Shown one piece after another: positions 43,141 to 54,545 of a stretch of DNA of 64,000 nt (its first letter is position 1; the number at the start of each line of letters is the position of its first letter). The DNA is from Aquatica leii (taxonomy: Eukaryota; Arthropoda; Insecta; Coleoptera; Lampyridae), in contig CM069437.1 of NCBI GenBank assembly GCA_035610365.1, positions 52,352,093 through 52,416,092 of the forward strand, given 5' to 3'. A program made the translations under genes and the position numbers. The notes beneath the pieces are model-generated. The model was not told where the DNA came from and did no database searches. It saw only the letters and a list, made by a program, of their open reading frames with translations.

Positions 43141-45350
43141 AATTTTGAAGATTAGAACGTGAAATAGTGTTATTTGTTTTCGTTCTTTATTTTTAACAAA
43201 AAGTGTACTTATCTCTATTTTTTCGTTGTAATATTGGTTGTAACTACCCTACTCAATGGTTGAAGCTACCTCAACACTGGAGAAGGTTCAACCATTTAAT
43301 GAACTTTCTTTAAGCCTAAAAAAATAATAAAATCTTATAGTTATTAGAAGATTCTCCAGAAAAATATTTGGTAAACCAGTTACAAAAAATGTGTTAGACG
43401 TATTATTCAATTTTGCGTCTAACGCATTGAATTTCAAAACTTGACCAATCCACAAGATTTGTCTAAAATAAATTTCTTTTCCACTTCATGCAATTTCCTT
43501 TAATTTTTACATTTAATTTTTAGTTCTTTAAGGTATTTAATTAAAAACCATTTTTTCTGTGATTTGTTTACCTATCCATTCATATGAGTTGGATTCTTGT
43601 AACTGGTTTTTTTTTAGATTAGACGTAGATTATCGTCATTAATTCTCATTCTTACATTTTGATACCCATTAATAGATTTGGTTTTACTAATGTAGTTTTT
43701 TAAACTTTGGAACTAAACACAGCTGTTGTTTATTGTCATATAAGCCACTCAACTCGTAATCATTTCTAGTATTTTTACTTATAGCAATACGCACCAATAA
43801 TTTAAGTATCTACATCAATCTTATTGGTTTTTCCAGTTATCTTTTTTGTATAATGAGTATTTGCAATTAATTTTTAAGTTTTTCATAACATATTAATTTA
43901 GTTTACTTACTATTATGGAAAAAAGTACCTGAAATAATAATTTAATAGTATATTATTTAACACGCTGTTTGGGTACCTATTATTACACAAGGATTAAGTT
44001 TGCAATACGAGACGCAAGCGAGTGTTGTAATTATCAAGATGTAATAAATATATATTATTTTAATTAAAGTTTTTCTTTCGTTCAAATGTGATAATCATAA
44101 TCACAGGTGTACCTGATAACAGGCTTTATATTACTATAATAACGTAAAACACTGTAACTTTAATTTAACAAAAATAAATTGAAATATAAACATTTTGTGT
44201 TACCATTGAGTAATAATTTGAGAAGAGGCGCAACTAGTGTGTTAAAAATCGTACTGTAGTTTTATCTCTCTTGTTTCTCTTTTTTTTTACCCGTCTGTAC
44301 CCCCTCTTTTCATAAACTAATAGACTAAGACCTGCTGCCATCTGCAAAATCGTGGTTTATATTTTGCGAACTTACTTATTTCTTATGAAGTACCAGTTAG
44401 AACCTTTTGTTATATTTGTGTTTACTTTACCGTTTACCTGTTCAAAACAGGTTAATATCATAAACAATAGCTTGTATTGTTATGACACAACTCAATGTCA
44501 AATAAACTTAAACAATATCATGCTTTATATTTAAGAAAACAAAAAAATATGTATATTCAAATATTTATTTATTTTTGTAAAATATAAATCGAAAACATAG
44601 AAATAACTAAAACAATGGAAATTAAATTAAAAGAAAATTGTTATGGGGATTTATTGTTATTATTCGTCAATTTTTAAAATTATTCAAATTACCAGTCCAC
44701 CAATAATAAATTATAAAACTTATAAAAAGTTAAGATTACAAAAAGTTTTTTAACTTACATTTTTTCGAACAATCTCAAATCTAAAAATTTGTAACTAGAT
44801 AATTAAAAAATGTAAGTTTTACAAAATGTTAAATGTTAATTATTTTAAAAAAGGAAGATGGTGCAATTTAGAAACAAATATAAAAAAATTTAAGTTTAAA
44901 ATCGTAATTGAAATTGGTTTGCTAGTTCAACAAAAAATGATATTTTAATATAAATGAACTGTAGTAATTGAAGAATTTCCCAGTGAGCAAATTGCAGCTA
45001 AAACCGGCTTTTTTATAACTACTTTAGCTTTTAAAGTTACTCTTTAGAACACTTTTAAGTGGTTTGTGAAAAAACTAAAACCTCCATGAAGCGTTTAAGT
45101 AGCTAAAAATTCCTCAGTTATGTTGCTGTTAGGTAGCTCCTTTAATGCATTAAAATCGGGCTTATACAGCTCTTTGTGGTACTAGCAAAGTTTTAAAGAA
45201 GCTCTAAAGGAACTGTAAACCACCTTTCAGAAACAACTATACAGCTTAAATAGCTTTATTTTTACTACCTTTAAGTAGCTTAAAAATTAAATAAATATTT
45301 CATTAGAAAAAGAAATCTTGAAATCGTTACCTTTACTTAATTTCTTAAAA
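43141..45350. other. Spacer with a worn hairpin-type repeat
   Basis: AT-rich. At 43947-44040 AATAGTATATTATTTAACACG and AATACGAGACGCAAGCGAGTG recall the hairpin family of 13.6 kb. Around 45005-45300 a moderately repetitive stretch contains several AAGTAGCT/AGCTACTT-type words and may be a MITE. No gene seen. Confidence 0.35.
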
Positions 45351-45389
45351 AATTGAGAAAAGTGATAAAGGAGAACCCATTGAAAAACC

Positions 45390-45609
45390 TAGATTTTGTT
45401 TAAAAATTGATTATCAAATTTATCACTTATTTTTACTGAAATCTTCTTAAACAATTTAGAAAGTAAATATATTTCTGAACACCAAATTTTCTTACAAAAA
45501 ATAATATTTTGGAAAAGATATGTTGATGACATTTTTTGTATTTAAAAAAGTTGTAAACATTTTTTGTAGATTTTCTGAAGATGAGCATCATTATTTTAAA
45601 GCTCGAAAC
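45390..45609 (+). pseudogene. Second Penelope-like RT scrap with hammerhead-like tail
   Basis: FLNNLESKYISEHQIF then FWKRYVDDIFCI at about 45440-45540 is the RT catalytic region of Penelope-like elements with the YVDD box intact. Directly after it, CTGAAGA (45575-45581), stem GAGC/GCTC (45583-45586, 45601-45604) and GAAAC (45605-45609) resemble a hammerhead core, but no convincing stem I or NUH site follows. Confidence 0.5.
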
Positions 45610-45619
45610 ATATGTAAAC

Positions 45620-47588
45620 GAATTTGTTATTAGTGGACTCGTAATTTAAATAATTTTAAATTAAAATTAATTTTAAATTTCTCAAAGAATAATTGACCAA
45701 TTAATCCTTTAAAAGGATTTTTGACGGAGAATCCATTTGTATCACTATGTTGCGTAGTTTAGTCAAAACTTAACGGCTTGACGAATTTGAGAACACACTG
45801 TGGTCGTTCCGATATCTTCAAAATATTATAGGACGTATCTTCAACTATAAAACATATATTAAAAAAATTACGTATTATTGCTTGTCTACTTATACCTTCG
45901 TTTAGTGAACTGGAGCTGTAGAAAGAATAAATTTATTCGTCTTCACGATCGTCATCAATAAATAACAATCGACGTTTTCTTCCATATGTTTGAGAAACTA
46001 CTACATTTGAGTATCTTAGGTTGATGTTCATATCAACAATTACAGCTTCTATAAAAAATTATACTAAATAAGCCCAAAAAGTAAAAAAAAAATTAAGTTG
46101 TTAGTATTTTAAAAATAAAGTTTTGAAAATGCAATTAGTATTAGTATTTTCAAAATTTTTGCGATTTTTTAAACAATTGTAAAAATATTTTATGTATTGT
46201 TGGATTTGTATTGAAGTGCTTTCAGCATGCTAAAATAAACATAAAAAATTTTGTTTATAATTTTTTTATTTTTAAAAAACTAAGTATTTATTAGACAAGG
46301 TGCTACAGAAATGCTGCCCTAACATTTACAAAAACGATATTTTTATTCGACATGCCAACATCAACAAAAACATTTAAAGCAATGGCCAGAGCGATTATGC
46401 AATTACGATGAATCGATCATTATGCAAAATAATGATCGCGATATCGAGCGTCTGTACAATAACGATCGCAATCATTGATTGCTTATAAAATAACAATTGC
46501 GGTTGTGGAAAAGAAATTAATACTTTTAATTGTCGCATAAACAAATAAGACTAATATAACACTATAATATTTAGTTTAATAAATGTATAATAAACTTTAA
46601 GTATGCAGGTAGTTCACGGAAAATCGTAAAATTTTGTAGGTAAATAACCCCTTTGCTCTTTTCCTCGTAAGAATTTTAAACCACATACAGATTTTTTAAT
46701 AAAAAAGTAACATGAATTTAAACATTGAATTATATTTTTTTTGTTTACAGAAATTTAACAATGCATTCTTTTCAAAGAGAATTAGAAAACTCTTCTAGGA
46801 AAGAACGTTTGTAAAATTTGTGTCACACATTCAGCATTTAGGGAAAAACCTAGCTTTATATAAACACCAAGGTAAATCATAAAAACACAGGAAGTTAAAA
46901 ACAATAAGCATTAACTACAAATGACAATACGTATTTGAAAAGAATTGCAAATTTATTTTTAATTCATAAATCTTATGTTTGAGACAAATATCAACACGAG
47001 TTATGACTAATTACTCAACAATCTTTTCAGGGTCAATTTCAAATAGAAACATTTAATTTACGAAAGAACGACACTTATTTTTAATATGTTGTTTATTAAT
47101 GCTTTAAACTATTTGTTCGTAAGTTTGCATCAGAATTCAAATAGCACGTCATGTCGAAAAAAACATCACAGTAGTATCTATTTTCTGTGAATTTTTGTAA
47201 ATATGTATTTTTAATCTAAATATGAATAAATTTTAATTAATTTATTGTTTAGAAACAATATTAAAAAATACTTAGATATGTTGATTTTCAATACTCCAAA
47301 CGTTATTGTATCCCGGAAAACGAAAATCGAATGTTTATGGCTAGATTTATGACTAACTTTACACGAGCGACTTTTTAGCAACAGTCGATTACTAATTAAT
47401 TCTAAATACCATGATTGCGATCATTGATCGTAGAAAATAATAGCGATCTCAGCTACTGATTTACAGTAATTATTTTAAGTTATTGTACAATTAAGTGCAA
47501 CAAGAAGAAGAAGAATCCGGACAAGGAGATTCTCCGATGCTAATTTAAACCATTTTTAAACGTTTGCTAGAATTTTAAAAATATTTAC
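45620..47588. other. Spacer with GATC-rich dyads
   Basis: AT-rich. A perfect inverted repeat CGATCATTAT-GCAAA-ATAATGATCG lies at 46414-46438, followed by CGATATCGA and CGATCGCAATCATTGATTGC. A similar group, GATTGCGATCATTGATCG, recurs near 47415. No gene seen. Confidence 0.45.
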
Positions 47589-47589
47589 C

Positions 47590-47859
47590 TGATTGAAGGT
47601 GTAGAACAAGAACTGCAGTGTGTTTAAAATTTTCTTTTGTTGTTATACATTATCTACGAAGATGCTTCTCACAAATCTTCTTTTGTTTTAAATCTTCCAA
47701 GTCCATTGTGGCAATGTTTATATTTCCACAGTTTTTCTAACATTCTTTAGCACGCACTTTATCACTAATAAAAAACTTAAGAAAACTAGTACCTTTGTTT
47801 TCGGTATTATTATTTTAACAATTAATATAAACACAACCGTGATCTGTAACTTTTCCCAT
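47590..47859 (-). pseudogene. THAP-type zinc finger exon, broken
   Basis: From ATG 47859 the minus strand reads MGKVTDHGCVYINC (C-x4-C), a stop, then TSFLKFFISDKVRAKEC, a second stop, LEDLKQKKICEKHLR (C-x2-H) and a third stop, ending in HTAVLVLHLQS before donor CAG|GTAAAT near 47589. The C..C...C..H spacing and FxxF and AV-box positions fit a THAP domain, the DNA-binding module of P-element and related transposases and of host regulators. With three stops it is a relic. No P-element ends were found. Confidence 0.65.
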
Positions 47860-48259
47860 TTTAAAAATAAATCAATAATATATTTACACTTAAACTAAAC
47901 AAAAGTTCAAACAAACATTACTACTACCAGAATTTTAAAAATCGTATCGCAATGTTAACCCAAGAAAAACTTTCAATTCAATTCCGAAGTTTACAAGTCG
48001 ACAGACACGCAAGAACTTAAAAATCTCGATCCAATACGAACGTAGCGACCTCTATATCTCGATCCAAGCAGTCGATACGATATCGCCCCTTAAGTTGCAT
48101 TTCTTTTTACATTTATTATTCAATGGTGTTACTAATTGTGACGTTTATATAACATAAAAGAAAATGACATTATAATTATAAATTATGTTTAGCATGTAAT
48201 AAATACAATAAATGTAAATTAATAATATTTATTATTATTCAAACGTAATATTTTTAAAA

Positions 48260-48503
48260 GTTATCACTCACTAAGTTTGTAGTGCGATAAGTTACTTATA
48301 AATATGTTCACTAAATCCATTGTTTTAACGGTAGTCCGATGTTTCCCGGAAAAACGGGTATGGGAAGAGCCTTTATAATTCGTTCAAAGTAATGTTGCTT
48401 GATTTAGCGAAGATTAAGAAAAATGCAGAACCATTAAATGTGGGGAACGGAATTAGAAAACCGTTCTAAGTTACCGTAGAAACGACTATGGCTATCGTTT
48501 TTT
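48260..48503 (+). repeat. 250-bp dispersed repeat, copy 2
   Basis: Starts GTTATCACTCACTAAGTTTG; see copy 1 at 33111. The equivalent stem is GAACGG/CCGTTC (48445-48450, 48461-48466). Relative to copy 1 one G-C pair has become A-T on both sides. Confidence 0.85.
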
Positions 48504-48599
48504 AGCTTAATTATTTCTATAAAACATATAAAGTCGATTCAGACATTATAAAATAATAATCTTTTTCTCTATTTCGACATGAGAATTAGTAATTCTTAC

Positions 48600-48645
48600 A
48601 CTAAAATCCGTGTAAGAATAAGCAAATTCTTACACGAATTTTAGT
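48600..48645. repeat. 20-bp inverted repeat hairpin
   Basis: ACTAAAATCCGTGTAAGAAT at 48600-48619 pairs with 48626-48645 at 19 of 20 positions around a 6-nt loop. It lies about 100 bp after copy 2 of the 250-bp repeat. The analogous hairpin after copy 1 is at 33967. Confidence 0.8.
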
Positions 48646-48960
48646 AATGTTAGTTTTTTAAAGTTGGTATCTCTGCATCGTAAGTTGACGTTATATGAAA
48701 ATATTTGGAATTATTGAAATTTAACAATCGAAATTCAAATTTTGATGCCAAGATAAAATAAAGACGTTTTATTAATTCAAAGTTATTTACTTATAAAGGT
48801 AATAAGAGATAATTTCGTATGAGGTTTTAAGTTAACACATAAATTTCAATATGTCAAAGTGTAAGTGTTGCCAATTCAATCAAATATTAAAGTTTCTCAA
48901 TGTTGTTTTAAAATTAAAATTATACGAAAAATATTAATTATAATATCAAAATAGAGAAAA

Positions 48961-49098
48961 TAGTATAAAACACACGTCATAGAATACGTTTCAATCACTC
49001 CACCGCTTCATAAACTTGCCGCTGCGCGGCTCGTGTATGCACCTCGATCTAGTGATTGAAGCGCGTTCATTCTGTAACTTGTGTTTTAATATACTATT
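48961..49098. repeat. Hairpin at the left edge of MITE copy 2
   Basis: Outer arms TAGTATAAAACACA (about 48960) and TGTGTTTTAATATACTA (about 49080-49096) and inner arms TTTCAATCACT and AGTGATTGAA pair. The apex CCGCTGCGCGGC is a GC-rich dyad. It abuts CCACTACTA at 49099. Confidence 0.65.
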
Positions 49099-50019
49099 CC
49101 ACTACTATTTGTATAGGCTTTCATTATTACGTATAATAGTAGATTGTGAAGCAACACTTATTTAAGTGAAGGTAAATAATATTTCATCATTATCTACTGG
49201 TTACTAATGAACATATTTGCATTTTCTGACTATCTACTAAGGGCAAGAGATTTTATTTAATCCTATTTTAAAAATTTAAATCGTTTATTAAACAAATTAA
49301 TTTTATTTGAAAAATGTAAGTTATTTGAAGTTCGCGCTTAATTAAATGTGAATATTATTGAATTAAATACATTTTTGATATAATCAATGCTTAAAAGTAA
49401 TACTGTTTTTAAACAATTTAAACAACTTTAGGAATAACAACTTACGTTATCTGTTTATTTTTGTGTTTTAAATCACAATTAAGAATTACGTCAAAATTAA
49501 TTCTATTAACCTTTATCTTACCAAGGTTCGTTAAATGGATCACAGTGTTTGCTGTGATATTAAAATGTATTAATATTAATAATTACTTTGTTATTATAGG
49601 CTCATATTCCTTAGATATCCTAATTGCATTTTATGTTTAAAAAAATCTAAATTATTTACTCAAATACATAGCATGTATTTTCAAAAATAATAAAAATTAC
49701 ATTATTTTGCACCAAAACACGTTATATTTTTTTAGGGGTCCTAATAAACGAATACATAAGGTTTTTGTTGTGAAAGCAAGCGTGAGATTGTAAATCACTC
49801 AATGGTCACAAAAAGGGTAATCTAGTAATTTGATAAGGGTCAAAAACATTTAGATTAACATTGACGTTCCATTTATGGAACATTGGGATGTTCCCCCACA
49901 CACGAATTGCACACGTGCACTACTTCGAATTAGACAAACTTGGGCAATCTCTATCCGCACGATCTGTTGTTTGTTGAAACTTGTAGTAAACATGCTATTT
50001 CATCCATCAGAGTAGTGAA

Positions 50020-51662
50020 ATGAATTCAATAAGTGTAAAATCTTTTTACGGGAGGAAGGTTACAAAACTAACTGCACTCGAAGAAGCTCGTAAAGTTATT
50101 GAAGGTTCAAAAAGTGCAATCCATGTTGTTTTACGGCCGCCAGATGCTTGGGATTCTGCAAATCAAGACAGCGATGTTGAAGAAATTGGTGATAAACCGG
50201 ATGATATGTTTGAACCAGCGGGCGAATTGGAAATTGAAGAAGATACGGATTCGGATGGAAAATTTAAAAAAACAAAGCAAGTAAGTAAGAAACAAAAAAA
50301 GGATTTACCTCTCTGGAAGCCTAATTACAAGTTTGATAAAGTTATTTCCACATCTGAAATAGTTCTTTCCGAAAGTTTGTTGAACCTAGAAGGTACCTCA
50401 CCTTATGATATTTGCAAAAAAATATTTTCTACCAACATCCTGAACTTCATTGTAGAACATACTATTTTGTATGCAAAAAGTGACAAAAATAATAGTAGCT
50501 TTAGTGTTTTCTAAAAGGACATTAGAAATTTTCTTGGGATACTATTACTTTCCGGGTACCACACTGTTCTAGAACATCATTCTTGGTCCACACAACCTGA
50601 TTTAGATGTGTTTATTGTATCTAAAACAATGAGTAGAAATAGATATTTTGATATAAAGAAATATATACATTTTGCTGATAACCAAAACCTCTTGCAATCA
50701 GATAAAATGAGTTAAATTGCAACACTTTATTCGGTTTTGAATAAAATCTTTTACAATTTGGGATTTTGACAAATTGCTAAGCGTGGACGAAATAATGGTT
50801 CCGTACTATGATCGGCATAGGGCAAAAATGTTTATTAGAAGCAAACTAATCAGATTTGTATATAAAATATGGGGATTGTGTGAAAATGACGGTTATCCTT
50901 ACCATATGATACTTTATCACGGAAAAGACACAATTCTTTCGAACGAACCTCTTGGCACACGTGTGATCTTGAAAATGGTAGAAATTACAGTAAACAATTC
51001 GGAGGCATCAAAACATTAGCTTTTCTTTGATAGTTTTTTCACCAGTTACGATTTACTGACTAAACTTACCAATGTGACATTCGAGCTATGGGCACAGTAA
51101 GGGAAAATCGCACTGCAAAAGCGGTAGAGAAGATGATCAGCAGTAAGGATTTGAAGAAAAAAGGAAGGGGTAATTTTGATTTCTGTTGCGATGGAAATGT
51201 CTATTTTACCAAATGGCAGGATAACGCAACTGCGACAATAGGTAGTAATTGAAAAGCACATCAGCCGGTCGCACAGGTGTAACGACGTGTAAAAGGTGTC
51301 AGAGAACATGTTTCACAACCACATCTAATCAGATCATATAATAAAAGAATAGGCGGTGTTTGCTAGATAGACTTTTGGAGTTATATCGACCGATGATACG
51401 AGGCAAAAAGTGATACTGGCCTTTATTTATAAATGCGTTGCATGTGGCTACGGTTGCGGGTTAGAAGGTGCATTGCAAAATAAACAAAAAACATATGACT
51501 CATCTGGACTTTCGCAGGGAGGTGGTACTTTGTTTATTGGTAACGGAAAAACCTGAGGACCTACAAACGCAAGGGCCTTTAGGAAGCCGTGGAGTTCCTT
51601 GTGATGTAAGGTACGATGGAAGGTATGATCTTAGCACAGGAGCCTCTAATATTCCAAGCTAA
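50020..51662 (+). pseudogene. piggyBac 1 transposase, N-terminal and catalytic part
   Basis: MNSISVKSFYGRKVTKLTAL at 50020 begins an acidic N-terminus. The motif FSTNILNFIVEHTILYAKSD-like at 50430-50480 is the entry to the transposase domain. After a stop at 50512-50514 the next frame gives LSVDEIMVPYYDRHRA near 50777, with the first catalytic D. FFTSYDLLTKLTNVTFEL near 51035, MGTVRENRTAKAVEK near 51090 and QPHLIRSYNKRIGG near 51320 follow. The last should read GGVDxxD, but here it is GGVC followed by a stop (near 51355), so a catalytic aspartate is gone. Confidence 0.85.
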
Positions 51663-51824
51663 ACGTTAGTTTTTTTTTCATGATTTTTTACTAAAGCAAA
51701 AATGTACATTCTATTGAACATATCGTTGTTTGTAATTTTACTCTCATCTGCCCACAAAATTTTGAAACCAAAGGCATAATCCTTTTTGTGTTGCTTAGTT
51801 AGTTAACGTAAAAATCTAATTTGT

Positions 51825-53930
51825 AGTCTTCTTCTTCTCATTTCCTTTTGTTCTTTCAAGCGTCGGATTGTGGGTCACGATCCTGTTTAACCCATTTCTT
51901 CTATGCTTTTCTATCTCTTGCTAAAGTTTCCATCTCTTCCTTTGTTTTCCCTTTTTTTCTTCTATGTTCTTCTATCTGGTCTAGCCATTTTTTCTTGGTC
52001 TTCCTTTTTTTTGTTTCTTGGTTTCCCTCCTTTCATTATTCTTTTCGTCAGCTGATCGCTATTCATTCTCATGACATGTCCGTACCATAGTTGGTTTTTT
52101 TCTGTAATTCTTTCTAGTATTGGTGTTTGTTTTATTTCTTTCCTCATGGTTTCATTCCTAACGTGGTCCCATTTTGTTTTCCCTGCTATTTTCCTAAGGT
52201 GATTCATCTCCATTGCATTTATTTTACTTTCATATTTTTTCGTCCATGTCCAATTTTCCGCTGCATATGTGATTGTTGGAATTATTATTGTATTGTGTAT
52301 TTTCTTTTTCGTTCCTTTATCTATTTCTTTATGTCCTAGTATATGGTTGAGTGCGTAATATAGTTTTGTTGATTTACTAGATCGATTTGTTATTTCTTCG
52401 TCTATTTTTCCATCATTTGTTAGTATTGTTCCTAGATAATTGAAAATTGTTATGTTTCTTTGTGTATATTTTCTGTTTGATTTTCATTTATTATCAGCAA
52501 TTTTGTTTTGTTGTTGTTTACTTCCATTTTCATTTCTTCTATTTCTTTTACCCAGTTATTTAATAATTCCTGTGTTTTCTTATGTGAGTTCGCTATTAGA
52601 ACTACATCATCCGCAATAGACTATTGATATACGTTCTAGCTTGTTGTATCCTACTGTCGTTTTTAAGTATTCTTTCATCTTGGTTTGTTTTACTATTCTG
52701 TCCATTATTATCAAGAATAAAAGTAGACTTAGGCTGTCCTCTTTCTTTATTCCTTTTCTCATCTCAAATTCTTCTGATCGCTGTCTTGCGATTTGTATTT
52801 TCCCCCTTGCTGTTTTGAACATGCTTTTAATTATTTGGGTAAGTTGTGTCGGCACTTCTAGTTCTTCCAGGCTATTCCATATTGTTTGTCTGTGTACAGT
52901 GTCAAACGCTGCTTTCAAATCAATGAACATCAGATATAGCTTTTTATCCTCTTCTATTTTTCTTTCTATTAGCGTTTTTAGTATATAAATGTTGTCACTG
53001 GTCTGTCTTCTTGTTCTGAATGCCGTTTTTTCTTCTTCACGTTTGTGATCTACGTATTTTCTCAGTTTTTTTCCAGTGTTTTTGTATATAGTTTTAGTGT
53101 GGTTTGGGCTAGGCATATCGCTCTGTAATTTTCACAGTTTGTTGTTTCGATCTTTTTTATGGATATAGGAATTATTAGATTTATTTCCCAGTCTTTGGGG
53201 ATCTTCTTCGATTTCCACACCTCTTTTAATAATTCATGTAGCCATTCTGTTCTATCTTCTTCTAGATATTTAGCATTTCTAGTGCTATTTCGTCTTTTCC
53301 ACTCGCTTTGCCTATTTTAATTCGTTTTATCGCCTCCTGTACTTCTTCCCTTGTTATCTCTAGCACTTCTACTGTGTCTTCTTTATCTTCATTTTCTACA
53401 TTTAATTCTCCTCTAAATTCCTCTGAGTAGTACTTTTTCCACAGACTTCCAATATTTCCATTTTTAGTTCCTGCTGATTATTTTTTATTGCTTTTATGTC
53501 TTTGCTTTTAGTCCCTCTCAATCTTTTCACTATTGTCCAAAACTTTCTTGTGTCTGTCTTGTGTTTGTCATTTGTTTCTTATCCAAACTCTTTCCAACAA
53601 CTTTCCTTTTTCGCTTTTTTGATTTATCGTTTTACGTTGTTGCTTTTTTCTTTATCTTTTTGGTTTTTTGTTCGGATATATTTCTTCCAAGCCTGTTTCT
53701 TTTCTTTGACTATTCCTTTTATCTCTTCAGTCCACCATCTTGTTATTTTTAGGGTTTTATTGATGTTTCTTCTTCCACATACCTCATCCGCTACCTTCAC
53801 AGTAATTTCTTTTAATTTTTCCTATTTTGTCTCCAGGTCCTCTTTCTTTGTTTTCTGTAATAATTTACAAAATTGCTTATTTGTCTTTTCTTGGTACTCT
53901 TCTTGTCTTTCTTCTTTGGACATTCCTCAG
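51825..53930 (-). mobile_element. Non-LTR retrotransposon inserted in piggyBac 1
   Basis: Minus-strand RT coding. 53116-52607 reads KTLIERKIEEDKKLYLMFID, then LKAAFDTVHRQTIWNSLEEL (RT block A) and MRKGIKKEDSLSLLLFLIIM, a worn GVRQGDxLSPLLF block. IADDVVLIANS, the catalytic ADD, is near 52620-52590 in another frame. Downstream come FNYLGTILTNDGKIDEEI near 52440 and NHLRKIAGKTKWDHVRNE with LWYGHVMRMN near 52190-52090, the C-terminal WxGHVxRM motif of RTE/CR1-type elements. The 3' boundary is put at about 51825. The 5' boundary is placed where piggyBac coding resumes. Confidence 0.82.
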
Positions 53931-54056
53931 TTTCAACAACACAAGGAAGGTGTAAAGTGTGCCAAAAAGAACACGAAGAGAATGTACCATAACTGTAAAG
54001 TTCGTTTACATAGTGAGGGAGGACAAGAATGTTTTAACATTTATCATATAATGTAG
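53931..54056 (+). pseudogene. piggyBac 1 transposase, cysteine-rich C-terminal domain
   Basis: GVKCAKKNTKRMYHNCKVRL then HSEGGQECFNIYHIM and stop at 54054-54056. The C...C...C...CFxxYH order is that of the piggyBac C-terminal zinc-binding domain that recognises the transposon ends. It is separated from the catalytic part by the LINE at 51825-53930. One cysteine pair is displaced by a frame change. Confidence 0.75.
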
Positions 54057-54429
54057 ACAATAGTGTTTCAAATCCTAATTTAGTGTACTAGATTTTAGTT
54101 TCAATTTAAAAAAATAAAAAATTTTTACTTTTTATGCTTAAACTATTCAAACCTCCAATGTTCCATAAATGGCACATGCTATTATATGAAAACGGGTTCT
54201 ACAAAAATTTTCAAATTTTAGCTGTAGTCTATATCTAGCGTTAGTATACATATATCTTAATATAACTTAAATTGAACAACTTTTTAAGGGTTGGTAAAAT
54301 AAAGGTTAAACTAATGACAACTGTCAGAATCACTGGCTTGATTTTTAATTTGAAATTAACATCTTAAATTTTAAATTTGATTTAGTAACAGGTAGAAAGG
54401 TTTTAATAATTCTAGTAGTGGAAAAAATT

Positions 54430-54545
54430 GTATATATACCACAGCGAAGAAGGATATTATACCCTGCGTAATTTTATCCCTCGACGCTTCTCGATATGAT
54501 CTATCGCTTAGGTTATAATCATACACTTCTCATATATACTATTTT
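54430..54545. repeat. Hairpin repeat at the right edge of MITE copy 2
   Basis: CCCTCGACGCTTCTCGA and AGGTTATAATCATACACTTCTCA match the reverse complement of 13651-13720, ending TATATATACTATTTT. Only one outer arm is well kept here. Confidence 0.6.

Larger units (their letters stand above)
49510..54305 (+). mobile_element. piggyBac element 1, 4.8 kb
   Basis: TTAA at 49506-49509 and 54306-54309 is the duplicated target. The left end CCTTTATCTTACCAA and the reversed right end CCTTTATTTTACCAA match at 14 of 15 positions. A subterminal dyad ATCACAG-TGTTTG-CTGTGAT lies at about 49539-49558. It carries a broken transposase and a LINE insertion of about 2.1 kb. Confidence 0.93.
49099..54421 (-). mobile_element. 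MITE copy 2 (TIR CCACTACTA), split by piggyBac 1
   Basis: Left end CCACTACTATTTG and right end CTAGTAGTGG bracket 523 bp of MITE sequence (49099-49509 and 54310-54421) that match 13774-14333 in reverse complement. The break falls exactly at a TTAA. Confidence 0.85.

Noticed and set aside
53496..54056. 186-codon plus-strand frame rich in F, S and L
   Set aside because: Most of it is antisense to the LINE RT in piggyBac 1; only its last 40 codons are real, as the piggyBac cysteine-rich domain.
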